Source: Actinospica durhamensis
GTDB lineage: Bacteria > Actinomycetota > Actinomycetes > Streptomycetales > Catenulisporaceae
Reading direction: 5' to 3'
NCBI RefSeq assembly: GCF_018139695.1
Contig: NZ_JAGSOG010000057.1
Coordinates: 1-37,786, forward strand
Length of the DNA stretch: 37,786 nucleotides
Shown here piece by piece: positions 1-7,234 of this stretch (its first letter is position 1; each line of letters opens with the position of its first letter). The notes below the pieces were generated by a model, which was not told where the DNA came from, ran no database searches, and worked only from the letters and a program-made list of their open reading frames with translations. The position numbers and the translations under genes are program-made.

Positions 1-235
1 GCTCCCCCACGCGCACGCCCGCCTTCGGCCACGCCTGCGCCGTACGCCAGCGGATCGCCATCGCGCTCGCGCTTTTCGGCGCGTCGCAAGCCCGCCGAGC
101 CCGGTGTTCCCCCGTCCGGTGCCTCATCGGCCCTGGGCGGGGGAACAGGCGTTTGTGCCCCCACGTGCGCGGGCCATCTCCCTCGACGCCGGTGCGACGG
201 TCCCGCCGGGACCGGCCGGCCCGAAGGAGGATCCC
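1..235. other. Left edge, no gene assigned
   Basis: No reading frame here looks like a real protein. A frame open from the left edge could be the tail of a gene cut by the window, but its composition is unconvincing. A 9-bp inverted repeat (GTTCCCCCG at 106-114, CGGGGGAAC at 138-146, 23-nt loop) lies upstream of the first gene. It could be a terminator of an upstream gene or a protein site; neither can be shown. A strong ribosome binding site (AAGGAGG, 224-230) serves the gene at 236. Confidence 0.4.
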
Positions 236-556
236 ATGGCGCGCACTCGCGCCCCCGCGCATCGCGTCGCGGCTCTGGCCGCGCTCGGCACCCTGGCCGG
301 ACTCGGGGCTTTCGCCACGGCGGCCCCCGTCTACGCGGCCGAGGTGGTCGTCATCGGCGTCCGCACGGCCGCCGACGCCCTCGCCGCCGTCCCCGAGCCC
401 GTCTCGCCCGTGCTGGCCGCCGCGGTCGTGCACGTGCCCGGCCTCGACCCGGCGCCGGCCCCCGAGCCCTCGCCGCTGCCCGAGCCCTGCCCGTGCCTGC
501 TGAACCGGCACGACCCGGAGGACCTGATCAACCGGCTGCTCGGCGACTGGTTCTAG
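236..556 (+). CDS. Small exported protein of unknown function
   Basis: This 106-residue protein starts at an ATG five bases after a near-perfect AAGGAGG, which decides the start against an upstream ATG at 104 in the same frame. Residues 1-34 look like a Sec signal peptide: basic start (MARTRAPAHR), hydrophobic alanine/leucine core and a likely cleavage after AAPVYAA. The mature part of about 70 residues has a hydrophobic first half, a Pro/Glu/Ala-rich stretch (PAPAPEPSPLPEPCPC) and an acidic-aromatic end (DPEDLINRLLGDWF). The CPC pair could form a disulphide or bind metal. I do not recognise a family. The gene stands alone, with more than 350 bp before the next start. The start and export call are well supported; function is unknown. 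Confidence 0.7.
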   Translation: MARTRAPAHRVAALAALGTLAGLGAFATAAPVYAAEVVVIGVRTAADALAAVPEPVSPVLAAAVVHVPGLDPAPAPEPSPLPEPCPCLLNRHDPEDLINRLLGDWF

Positions 557-910
557 CCGCGCCCGGCGCGCTCTCCAGGCACGCTCGACGGCGTGATCCG
601 TGCGGCCGCGTAGCGCGGACGCAGGTCACAGCTCTGCAACGACGCGTGATCGAACATACGCGCCAGCGCCGCCGGCCCGACTCGCGGCCGCGTCCGACCC
701 GCGCAGACGCCACGTGCGTGCGACGCTTGCGGGTGGGGGCACGGCACCGGGCGGGCGACGTATGGGAGGGGTTTCGTGGCGGGTGGACAGGGTCCTGGGC
801 CAGTTAGTTACCGACTGGTAAGATTGACTGACGATAGGATCGGCGCCCAGACGAGGCGGCCTCAGGCAGAGAGCCGAGCCGGTGGAGCCACGGGTAGCGA
901 GGAGTCGGGC
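557..910. other. Intergenic region upstream of the glycosyltransferase operon
   Basis: These 354 bases contain no credible gene. The only clear structure is the inverted repeat at 808-821, described separately. Just after the preceding stop, CGCGC/GCGCG at 558-570 could form only a very short stem, too weak to call a terminator. The last bases carry GAGGAG (899-904), the ribosome binding site for the GTG at 911. Confidence 0.5.
808..821. promoter_or_regulatory. Perfect 14-bp inverted repeat, probable repressor operator
   Basis: TTACC-GACT-GGTAA is a perfect inverted repeat about 90 bp upstream of the glycosyltransferase start, in the only region that could hold this operon's promoter. Its size and symmetry suit a TetR-type repressor, but no TetR gene lies in the window, so the partner is unknown. 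A similar core (TTACCAGCTGGTA) lies upstream of the GntR gene at 9006-9018. Confidence 0.5.
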
Positions 911-2179
911 GTGACACGTCGTGCCGCGTTCGATCCGAACGGGTTGCGCATCGCGCTGCTGTGTTACCGGGGCAACCCGTACTCGGGCGGCCAGGGGGTC
1001 TACACCCGCAACCTCTCCCGGGAGCTGGCCGCACTCGGCCACCGGGTCGAGGTGTTCGCCGGGCAGCCGTATCCGGAGCTCGACGCGGGCGTGGCGTTCA
1101 CCCCGGTGCCGAGCCTCGACCTCTACCGCGAGCCCGACCCGTTCCGCACCCCCGGCCTGCGCGAGTACCGCGACCTGATCGACCTGCTCGAGGTGGGCAC
1201 GATGTGGACCGCGGGCTTCCCTGAGCCGCACACCTTCTCGCTGCGGGTGGCCCGGCTGCTGGCCCGGCGCCGGCGCGAGTTCGACCTCGTGCACGACAAC
1301 CAGTGCCTCGGCTACGGCCTGCTGCGCCTGCCCCGGCTCGGCCTGCCGACCGTGGCCACCATCCACCATCCGATCCAGGTGGACCGGGCGCTGGAGCTGG
1401 CCGGGGCGACCGGGCTGCGCCGGATCACGCTGCGGCGCTGGTACGCGTTCACCACGATGCAGGGCCGGGTCGCCCGGCGGCTGCCCGAGGTGATCACCGT
1501 CTCCTCCAGCTCGGCCGCACAGATCTCCGAGCACTACGGGGTGCGGCCCGAGCGGATCAGCACCATCCCGATCGGCACGGACGTGGAGCGGTTCAGCCCC
1601 GACCCGTCCGTGCCGCGGGTGCCGGGGCGGATCGTGACCACCGCGAGCGCCGACTCCCCGCTCAAGGGGCTCGGCGTGCTGATCGAGGCCTTCGCCAAGG
1701 TGCGGGCCGAGTTCGACCACGCCGAGCTGACCGTGATCGGCAAGGCGAAGCCGAACGGCGCGGTGGAGCAGGCGATCGAGCGCTACGGGCTCGGCGGCCG
1801 GGTCAGGTTCGTCTCCGGCCTGACCGAGGACGAGCTCGTGCACACCCTGCGCTCCGCCGAGATCGCCTGCGTGCCCTCGCTCTACGAGGGCTTCTCGCTG
1901 CCCGCGGTGGAGGCGATGGCGGTGGGGCTGCCGCTGGTGTCCACCACCGGCGGCGCGCTGCCCGAGGTGGCCGGGGTGGACGGGCAGACCACGCTGGCCG
2001 TCCCGCCGGGCGACGCCGAGGCCCTGGCCGGGGCGCTGACCCGGCTGCTGCGCGACCCCGCCCTGGGCGAGCGGCTCGGCGGAGCCGCCCGGGAACGCGC
2101 GGTGACCCGGTTCACCTGGCGCGCCGCCGCCGCGGCCACGGCCGAGCGCTACCGCGCGGTCCTGGACCGCCCATGCTGA
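911..2179 (+). CDS. GT4-family glycosyltransferase
   Basis: This is a GT-B fold, retaining glycosyltransferase of family GT4, 422 residues long, the usual size. The N-terminal acceptor domain begins GLRIALLCYRGNPYSGGQGVYT, with the glycine-rich loop at about 26-31 typical of GT4. The C-terminal domain carries the nucleotide-sugar signature around YEGFSLPAVEAMA, with E326 and E334 forming the E-x7-E motif. There is no signal peptide or membrane span, so it is cytosolic or membrane-associated. The GTG start at 911 follows GAGGAG by six bases; the reading frame runs open upstream to 776 but without a ribosome site. It begins a three-gene operon with a methyltransferase and a QxxDGSW-repeat protein, which suggests sugar transfer to a lipid-like or small-molecule acceptor. 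Donor and acceptor cannot be told from sequence. Confidence 0.9.
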   Translation: MTRRAAFDPNGLRIALLCYRGNPYSGGQGVYTRNLSRELAALGHRVEVFAGQPYPELDAGVAFTPVPSLDLYREPDPFRTPGLREYRDLIDLLEVGTMWTAGFPEPHTFSLRVARLLARRRREFDLVHDNQCLGYGLLRLPRLGLPTVATIHHPIQVDRALELAGATGLRRITLRRWYAFTTMQGRVARRLPEVITVSSSSAAQISEHYGVRPERISTIPIGTDVERFSPDPSVPRVPGRIVTTASADSPLKGLGVLIEAFAKVRAEFDHAELTVIGKAKPNGAVEQAIERYGLGGRVRFVSGLTEDELVHTLRSAEIACVPSLYEGFSLPAVEAMAVGLPLVSTTGGALPEVAGVDGQTTLAVPPGDAEALAGALTRLLRDPALGERLGGAARERAVTRFTWRAAAAATAERYRAVLDRPC

Positions 2180-2291
2180 GACCGGACTCGAGCAATCGCG
2201 GGTGCGCCACCGGGTCGCACCCGCTCGTCCGGCACCAGCCCGACCCGGCCCTCCACCCGGCGGAGCCCGGCCCACCCACTCCGGAGAACGC

Positions 2292-3005
2292 ATGCTGACC
2301 GTCGACTTCGACCGCTTCCCGATCGTGCCCGGAGAGCGGGTGCTCGACCTCGGCGCCGGTGCGGGCCGACACTCCTTCGCCCTGCTGCGCCGGGGCGCCG
2401 ACGTCGTCGCGCTCGACTATTCGATGACGGAGATGGAGTCGGTGGCCGCGATGTTCGCGGCCATGCGCGAGGCGGGCGAGGTGCCCGAGCCGGCCGCCAG
2501 CCTGGCCGTGCGCGGGGACGCCTACCGGCTGCCGTTCCCGGACGCCAGCTTCGACAAGGTGATCGCGGCCGAGGTGCTCGAGCATCTGCCGGACGACGAA
2601 CGCGCCTTCGCCGAGCTCGAACGGGTGCTCAAACCGGGCGGAAAACTCGCCGTGACGGTGCCGCGCTGGTTTCCCGAGCAGGTGTGCTGGGCCCTGTCCG
2701 ACGCGTACCACGAGGTCGAGGGCGGCCACGTGCGGATCTACCGGCGCGGCCAGATCCTGGAGCGGCTGCGCGCGGTGAAGCTGGCCCCCTACGGCTCGCA
2801 CCACGCGCACGCGCTGCACGCCCCGTACTGGTGGCTCAAGTGCGCGGTGGGCGTGGACAACGCGGACTCGCGAATGGTCAAGGCCTACCACCGGATGCTG
2901 GTCTGGGACATCATGAAGGGCCCCAAGACCACCCGGATCGGCGAGTCCCTGCTCAACCCGGTGCTCGGCAAGAGCCTGGTCGTCTACGCCGCGAAGCGCG
3001 CATGA
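2292..3005 (+). CDS. Class I SAM-dependent methyltransferase
   Basis: This 237-residue protein is a Rossmann-fold methyltransferase of the Methyltransf_11 type. Motif I is VLDLGAGAG at residues 17-25. D42 ends the second strand and should bind the ribose of S-adenosylmethionine. RGDAYRLPFPDASFDKV (74-90) and LKPGG (113-117) match the later motifs. The ATG at 2292 follows GGAG by five bases, whereas the open frame upstream has no ribosome site. Its stop overlaps the next start as ATGA, so the two proteins are translationally coupled. The 112-bp gap to the glycosyltransferase shows no terminator. The target is unknown; it probably methylates the product or acceptor of its operon neighbours. Confidence 0.88.
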   Translation: MLTVDFDRFPIVPGERVLDLGAGAGRHSFALLRRGADVVALDYSMTEMESVAAMFAAMREAGEVPEPAASLAVRGDAYRLPFPDASFDKVIAAEVLEHLPDDERAFAELERVLKPGGKLAVTVPRWFPEQVCWALSDAYHEVEGGHVRIYRRGQILERLRAVKLAPYGSHHAHALHAPYWWLKCAVGVDNADSRMVKAYHRMLVWDIMKGPKTTRIGESLLNPVLGKSLVVYAAKRA

Positions 3006-4090
3006 GCGTCGCGCTGCTGGCCCGGGCCGGGGTGCTGGACCGGGCCGCGATCGAACGCACCGTCGAGCAGGTCGCCGCGCTGCAGCGGCCGGACGGCTCG
3101 ATCCCGTGGTTCCACGGCGACAAGACCGACCCGTGGGACCACGTCGAGTCCGCGATGGCGCTGACCGCGGCGGGCCGTCCGGCCGCGGCGGCCGAGGCCT
3201 ACCGCTGGCTCGCCGACCGGCAGAACTGCGACGGCTCCTGGTACGCCAACTACGCCGACACGGCGGAGGGCGCGGCCGAGGCGGCGGACAAGACGAAGGA
3301 CGCGAACTTCACCGCGTACCTGGCCGTCGGCGCGTACCACCACCTGGTCGCCACCGGGGACCGCGACCTGGCCGGGGACCTGTGGCCGAGCGTGCGCCGG
3401 GCGATCGAGTTCGTGCTCGAACTCCAGCGGCCGGACGGCGCGATCCGGTGGAACCCGGAGACCGACGAGGCGCTGCTGACCGGGTCGAGCTCGATGTACC
3501 AGGCGCTGCGGTGCGCGGTGGCGCTGGCCGAGCGGGTCGGCGGGGTCTCCGGCCGCCGGGTGGCCGGCGCCTGGACGCAGGCCGCGGTGCGCCTGGGCGA
3601 GGTGGTGGTCGCGGCGGCCAGCGACGAGGCGCCCGAGGTGTTCGCGCCCAAGGACCGCTACTCGATGGACTGGTACTACCCGGTGCTCGGCACCGCCCTG
3701 CGCGGCGAGGCCGGACACGCCCGCATCGACGGGGACTGGGACCGGTTCGTGGTGCCGGGCCTCGGCGCCCGCTGCGTCGCGGACCGGCCGTGGGTGACCG
3801 GCGGGGAGACCTTCGAGCTCTGCATCGCCCTGTGGGCGCTGGGGCGGGCGGAGCAGGCCAGGCGGGTGCTGACGGACGTCCAGCACCTGCGCGACCGGGA
3901 CGGGCTGTACTGGACCGGCTACGTGTACGCGGACAAGGCGGTGTGGCCGGAGGAGAAGACCTCGTGGACGGCCGGCTCGCTGCTGCTCGCGCTCGCGGTG
4001 CTCGGCGGGGAACCGGCCAGCCGCACCGTGTTCGGCGGCGGCCGGCTGCCCGCGGCGCTGCCGGCCAGGGCGAGCGTGCTGACGGCGTGA
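3002..4090 (+). CDS. Prenyltransferase/terpene-cyclase-like alpha/alpha-barrel protein
   Basis: This 362-residue protein carries three QxxDGS-type repeats: QRPDGSIPW (28-36), QNCDGSW (74-80) and QRPDGAIRW (142-150). They resemble the QW repeats of squalene/hopene cyclases and the helical repeats of protein prenyltransferase beta subunits. It is much shorter than a squalene cyclase, and I see no DxDD acid motif, so real cyclase activity is doubtful. Similar actinobacterial proteins are often labelled 'prenyltransferase' on fold alone. A carbohydrate-active (alpha/alpha)6 barrel is an alternative, since it contains many Trp/Tyr/Asp clusters such as YSMDWYYPVLG. The start overlaps the methyltransferase stop (ATGA). 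It is the last gene before a large palindromic element. Confidence 0.72.
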   Translation: MSVALLARAGVLDRAAIERTVEQVAALQRPDGSIPWFHGDKTDPWDHVESAMALTAAGRPAAAAEAYRWLADRQNCDGSWYANYADTAEGAAEAADKTKDANFTAYLAVGAYHHLVATGDRDLAGDLWPSVRRAIEFVLELQRPDGAIRWNPETDEALLTGSSSMYQALRCAVALAERVGGVSGRRVAGAWTQAAVRLGEVVVAAASDEAPEVFAPKDRYSMDWYYPVLGTALRGEAGHARIDGDWDRFVVPGLGARCVADRPWVTGGETFELCIALWALGRAEQARRVLTDVQHLRDRDGLYWTGYVYADKAVWPEEKTSWTAGSLLLALAVLGGEPASRTVFGGGRLPAALPARASVLTA

Positions 4091-4140
4091 CAGGTGATGC
4101 GGCGTCGGCGGCCGTTGCGGCGGCCGGCGCCCGCTAGCCG

Positions 4141-4309
4141 CTAGGGGCTGTGCGGGGTTCAGATCTAGATCAGCGGAACGGCTCAGCGCCGAGTCTGGGC
4201 GCCTGTCCGGAGCGCCCTCATACTCGGTCGTCTGTGGGCGTTCCGGACAGGCGGCCAGGCGAAGGCGATCAGCCGTTCCGCCTAGATCTGAACCCCGCAC
4301 AGTCCCTAG
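4141..4309. mobile_element. MITE-like 169-bp palindromic element with CTAG ends
   Basis: The outer arms are 4141-4183 and 4271-4309. Starting from CTAGGG(G/A)CTGTGCGGGG they match at 27 of 28 positions, then a four-base insertion in the left arm (ATCA) precedes another 11 identical bases (GCGGAACGGCT). An inner pair, CGCCTGTCCGGAGCGCCC (4200-4217) and its complement (4236-4253), differs at one base. The spacers between outer and inner arms are also loosely complementary, so the whole unit is one imperfect palindrome around a loop at 4218-4235. Each end is CTAG, a target used by the IS427 group of IS5-family elements, so a TA-duplicating MITE is the best reading. It encodes nothing and may also terminate the upstream operon. 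Confidence 0.65.
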
Positions 4310-4334
4310 CTTCTTGCGCCTCATGAGAATCCTG

Positions 4335-4364
4335 TTGTCACAGCCGGGACGCGCTCCCTAGCAT
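4335..4364 (+). promoter_or_regulatory. Promoter for a leaderless transcript
   Basis: TTGTCA (4335-4340) and TAGCAT (4359-4364) are separated by 18 bases and resemble the -35 and -10 boxes of the main sigma factor. The expected transcription start falls at about 4371-4373, on the GTG of the next gene. No ribosome binding site precedes that GTG, which fits leaderless translation. Confidence 0.5.
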
Positions 4365-4372
4365 CAGGGCTC

Positions 4373-4735
4373 GTGTCGACATCCTTCATGCGTCCCCAGC
4401 CGCCCTACTACGCCGTCATCATCACCTCGCAACTGACCGACGAGGACCAAGCCGGATACGAGCAGATGAGCCGCGCCATGACGGAGCTCGGCGTGCGCCA
4501 GCCGGGCTACCTGGGCCGCGAGGGCATGGTGGACGGCGCCGGCCGGGACTTGACCGTCATCTACTACACGGACGACGCGTCGATCCGGGCGTGGAAGGCC
4601 GACATCGAGCACCTCGAGGCGCAGCGGCTCGGCAAGGAGCGCTGGTACGAGAGCTACCACATCGAGGTGGCCCGGGTGGAGCGCGCGTACGGGTTCACGC
4701 GCACGCCGAGTCCCGAGCCCGTCCTCGAAGGCTGA
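4373..4735 (+). CDS. Antibiotic biosynthesis monooxygenase (ABM) domain protein
   Basis: This 120-residue protein has the dimeric ferredoxin-like alpha+beta barrel fold of the ABM/YgiN family: a strand YYAVIITSQL, a helix with DEDQAGYEQMSRAM, then QPGYLGREGM, and the strand LTVIYYTDD followed by a helix beginning ASIRAWKADIEHLEAQRLG. In this Pfam family known members include quinone-forming monooxygenases of polyketide pathways and heme-degrading enzymes, but many act in general stress or are uncharacterised. No cofactor motif is expected. GTG 4373 is chosen because the promoter upstream would start transcription there; ATG 4388 is the alternative. It is a single gene facing the MFS gene tail to tail. 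Function beyond the family is not assignable. Confidence 0.75.
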   Translation: MSTSFMRPQPPYYAVIITSQLTDEDQAGYEQMSRAMTELGVRQPGYLGREGMVDGAGRDLTVIYYTDDASIRAWKADIEHLEAQRLGKERWYESYHIEVARVERAYGFTRTPSPEPVLEG

Positions 4736-4760
4736 TGGCGCGAGGCTGATCAACCCGCGG

Positions 4761-6050
4761 TCACCCGTGATCGAGCGCGATAGCAGGGCCCTGTGCCCTG
4801 CCCAGCGAGCGGATCGGGCGCGCGGCCAGCAGGGCGACGGCGGTGAGGAAGGCCACTGCGACCCCCACCAGCAGCACGCGGTCGGTGCCGAACGCGCCGA
4901 CCGCCGGGCCGGCCAGTGCGCTGCCGACGGGGTAGAGGCCGACGGATCCCGCGACCTCGTACGCGTGGACGCGGTTGAGCACCTCGCCGGGGACCTGGGT
5001 CTGCACGCTGGTGGCCCACATGACTCCCCACACCCCGATCCCGGCCCCGACCGCGACCTGTGCGGCGGCGAGCAGCCACACCGGCCAGCTGAGCACGAGG
5101 CCGAGCGGGTAGAGCGGGTAGGCGAACATCGCCACGGCCCCGGCGGCCAGCGGCCGGGCCGGCTTGTAGCGGATCGCCAGCACTCCCCCGGCCACGGTGC
5201 CCGCGCCCAACGCGCAGTTGAGCAGGCCGAAGGCGGTCGCGCCGTGTTCGGGCACGATGACGGCGGCGGCCACCGAGAGCTGCGGTCCCCAGGACAGCAC
5301 GGCGAAGAACATCCAGATCACGATCACGCCCCAGAGCCAGCTGCGGGCCCGGAACTCCCGCCAGCCGACCGCCAGGCTGCGCCACAGGCCCGTACCGGCA
5401 GGCGGCGCGGGCACCGTCCCCAGCCGCAGCGCGAACAGGCACGTGGCGCTGGTTCCGTACGCCGCGGCGGAGATCACCATCACGAGACCGGTGGCGCCGA
5501 GCCCGACCAGTGCGCCGGCCAGCGCCGGACCGACCAGTCCGGTCAACGCCTCCGACGTACGCAGCACCCCGTTGGCGCCCTGCACGTCCGCGGCCACCAG
5601 CGGCACGATCGAGGCGGCGCCCGGCTGGAACATCGCGTTGGCGCTGCCGGCCACGACCAGCAGTGCGTAGAGCTGCCACAGGTGCGCGATGCCGTGCAGG
5701 AACAGGAGCGCGAGCAGCGTGTGGGTGCACAGGTTCGTCAGGTCGGCGCCGATCATCATCCGCCGCGCGGTGAACCGGTCGGCGAGCACCCCGCCGAACA
5801 GCACGAGCCCGGCGAACGGACCCACCAGGAAGGCCATCGCGTAGCCCGCGACGTCCAGGCCGTACCCGCCGCTGAGCAGTCCGGCCGAGACCGCGACCGG
5901 CAGCATGGCCCAGCTGAGCAGTCCGGCGCTGCGGGCGGTGAAGTAGAACCGGAAGTCGCGGGACCAGATCGCCGGCCGCGCGGTCACGGCCGCGGCCAGC
6001 GGCGCGTGCGCCACGTGCTCGGCGAGGCTTGACGGTGCTTCGTTCATCAT
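4761..6050 (-). CDS. MFS transporter, MFS_3-like exporter
   Basis: This is a major facilitator of about 429 residues with 11-12 hydrophobic segments. GGVLADRFTARR after the second segment matches MFS motif A (GxLaDrxGrr). The overall layout resembles the MFS_3 group, which includes macrolide and enterobactin-type exporters and is often linked to drug or metabolite efflux. The start is uncertain: ATG at 6050 follows AGGA by seven bases and is preferred; in-frame ATGs at 6068 and 6074 have no ribosome site. The region between this start and the next gene (6051-6344) shows no other gene. It stands alone, tail to tail with the ABM protein, so no substrate can be inferred. Confidence 0.85.
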   Translation of the reverse strand: MMNEAPSSLAEHVAHAPLAAAVTARPAIWSRDFRFYFTARSAGLLSWAMLPVAVSAGLLSGGYGLDVAGYAMAFLVGPFAGLVLFGGVLADRFTARRMMIGADLTNLCTHTLLALLFLHGIAHLWQLYALLVVAGSANAMFQPGAASIVPLVAADVQGANGVLRTSEALTGLVGPALAGALVGLGATGLVMVISAAAYGTSATCLFALRLGTVPAPPAGTGLWRSLAVGWREFRARSWLWGVIVIWMFFAVLSWGPQLSVAAAVIVPEHGATAFGLLNCALGAGTVAGGVLAIRYKPARPLAAGAVAMFAYPLYPLGLVLSWPVWLLAAAQVAVGAGIGVWGVMWATSVQTQVPGEVLNRVHAYEVAGSVGLYPVGSALAGPAVGAFGTDRVLLVGVAVAFLTAVALLAARPIRSLGRAQGPAIALDHG

Positions 6051-6344
6051 GGTCGAATCCTGGAACATTGACATCGGTGTGAGGGTCAAATCCGAGAGTC
6101 GAGTCCGGGGCCGCGTTCCGACGCGTGGGAGGGGACGAGGTGCGGATCGGGGAGTTGTCGCAGCGTACGCAGACCTCGCGGAGATCCGCGACCTACGCCG
6201 ACGCGCGACGGTCGGCCGGGGCACGGAGGATCAGGGAGCTGAGTCGGTGAAGAGCTCCGAGTTGGTCGAGGCCGTGTCAGCGGCGGCTGCGTAGCGGATG
6301 TCCACCAAGCCCGCCTTCTGATGAGTGCCGGGACAGGAGTGCAA

Positions 6345-6659
6345 GTGACCCAGAAATCCAGCGTGCGCGCGACCCTCGTGGTGCTCTATACCGCGCGCCT
6401 CGAGGAATGCCGAGACTTCTATGGCGGCCTCGGCCTGGAGTTCGCCGCCGAGCGGCACGGCCAAGGACCCGAGCACTACGCCGCCGTTCTCGCCGACAGC
6501 GCGGTTTTCGAGCTCTACCCGGCCAGACCCGACCGCGAGTCCGGCGCCCTACGCCTCGGCTTCGCCGTCATCGGCGCCGCCGCGACCCCTCCACTCGCTC
6601 CGGGCCGCCACCTCCTGACCGACCCCGACGGCCGGACCGTCGACGTGCACGCCGGCTGA
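6345..6659 (+). CDS. Short VOC (glyoxalase-like) protein without metal ligands
   Basis: This 104-residue protein has the beta-alpha-beta-beta-beta pattern of the vicinal oxygen chelate family: LVVLYTARLEECRDFYGGLGLEF, AVFELYP, LRLGFAVIG and LLTDPDGRTVDV. The usual metal ligands are missing: no histidine sits in the first strand, and the final Glu of the 'GN.iE' motif is replaced (GRTVDV). It is also shorter than the usual 120-130 residues. It therefore probably binds a ligand or is a non-catalytic member. GTG 6345 is chosen because AGGAG ends five bases before it; ATG 6321 lacks a ribosome site. Its stop lies two bases from the end of the convergent CGNR gene. Confidence 0.7.
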   Translation: MTQKSSVRATLVVLYTARLEECRDFYGGLGLEFAAERHGQGPEHYAAVLADSAVFELYPARPDRESGALRLGFAVIGAAATPPLAPGRHLLTDPDGRTVDVHAG

Positions 6660-6661
6660 CC

Positions 6662-7198
6662 TCAGTCGTTCCCCGGGCCCTCAGTGTTCTTCGCCGTCCG
6701 GGCGCGGTAGGCGGCGACGGTCGTCCGGCTGGCGCAGGCGTTCGAGCAGAAGCGGCGGGTGCGGTTGCGCGACTGGTCCACGAAGTACCGGCCGCAGCCC
6801 GCGGCGGCGCAGCGGCCGAGGGTCACGGCCGGGTCGCCGGCGGCGAGGAGGGCGAGTTCGGCGGCGACGAGTTGGCCGAGCCAGCGTTCGGGCGGGGTGC
6901 CGTTGCGGCTGAAGTGGACGTGCCAGGCGCCGAGGCCGTCGTGGTCGGACAGGTGCATCTCGGGCGGGTATGCGCGCAGCAGTTGGTGCGCGGCGTCGGG
7001 GGCTTCGCCGTCGACCGACTGCGCCAAGGCCGCGCGCACCAGGTCGGGCAGTGCGCCGAAGTCGCCGTCCGGGGGCGCGGTGATGTCGTGCTCTGCGAAG
7101 AACGCGGCGACCAGCTCGCCGTGCTGGTCGAGGGTGCCGGTGTTGGCCAGTTCGACGGCCAGCCGCGTCACGTTCCCTACGTAGTCACCGTATTGCAT
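6662..7198 (-). CDS. CGNR-type zinc-finger protein, probable transcription regulator
   Basis: This 178-residue protein has the two-part layout of the CGNR family: an N-terminal domain (ABATE-like, residues 1-125) beginning MQYGDYVGNVTRLAVELANT, and a C-terminal zinc finger. The finger has C130 and C135 (CAAAGCGRYFVDQSRNRTRRFC), C151 and C155, as in stress-linked regulators of this family. The motif that names the family, CGNR, is CASR here (155-158), so both DNA-contact residues Gly-Asn are changed. It is divergent from the gene at 7235, with an inverted repeat between them. Autoregulation and control of the neighbour are likely but inferred. The start ATG has only a weak GGCGG upstream. Confidence 0.8.
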   Translation of the reverse strand: MQYGDYVGNVTRLAVELANTGTLDQHGELVAAFFAEHDITAPPDGDFGALPDLVRAALAQSVDGEAPDAAHQLLRAYPPEMHLSDHDGLGAWHVHFSRNGTPPERWLGQLVAAELALLAAGDPAVTLGRCAAAGCGRYFVDQSRNRTRRFCSNACASRTTVAAYRARTAKNTEGPGND

Positions 7199-7203
7199 TT
7201 GAC

Positions 7204-7232
7204 CGCCTACATCGTCGCTTCTACTGTAGGCG
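7204..7232. promoter_or_regulatory. Inverted repeat in the CGNR/helical-protein divergent promoter
   Basis: CGCCTACA (7204-7211) and TGTAGGCG (7225-7232) are perfect complements separated by 13 bases. They fill almost all of the 36-bp gap between the two divergent starts. This placement fits an operator that controls both genes, most simply bound by the CGNR protein. A related short palindrome, CTACGTAG, lies just inside the CGNR gene at about 7178-7185. Confidence 0.5.
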
Positions 7233-7234
7233 CC

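Noticed and set aside
106-146. 9-bp inverted repeat with a 23-base loop
   Set aside because: Could be chance in GC-rich DNA; no upstream gene end or promoter supports it, so it is only mentioned in the edge entry.
558-570. Terminator after the small exported protein
   Set aside because: The stem is only about five pairs with a three-base loop and no T-run.
626-2293. Minus-strand open frame of 555 codons
   Set aside because: It is the shadow of the glycosyltransferase gene and would span the inverted repeat upstream; it has no recognisable domain.
3106-4137. 343-codon + strand open frame in another frame of the prenyltransferase-like gene
   Set aside because: Gly/Arg-rich out-of-frame translation, overlapping a gene with repeated QxxDGSW motifs.
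6049-6294. 81-codon + strand open frame between the MFS and VOC genes
   Set aside because: It starts inside the first codons of the MFS gene in antisense, has no ribosome site and no domain.
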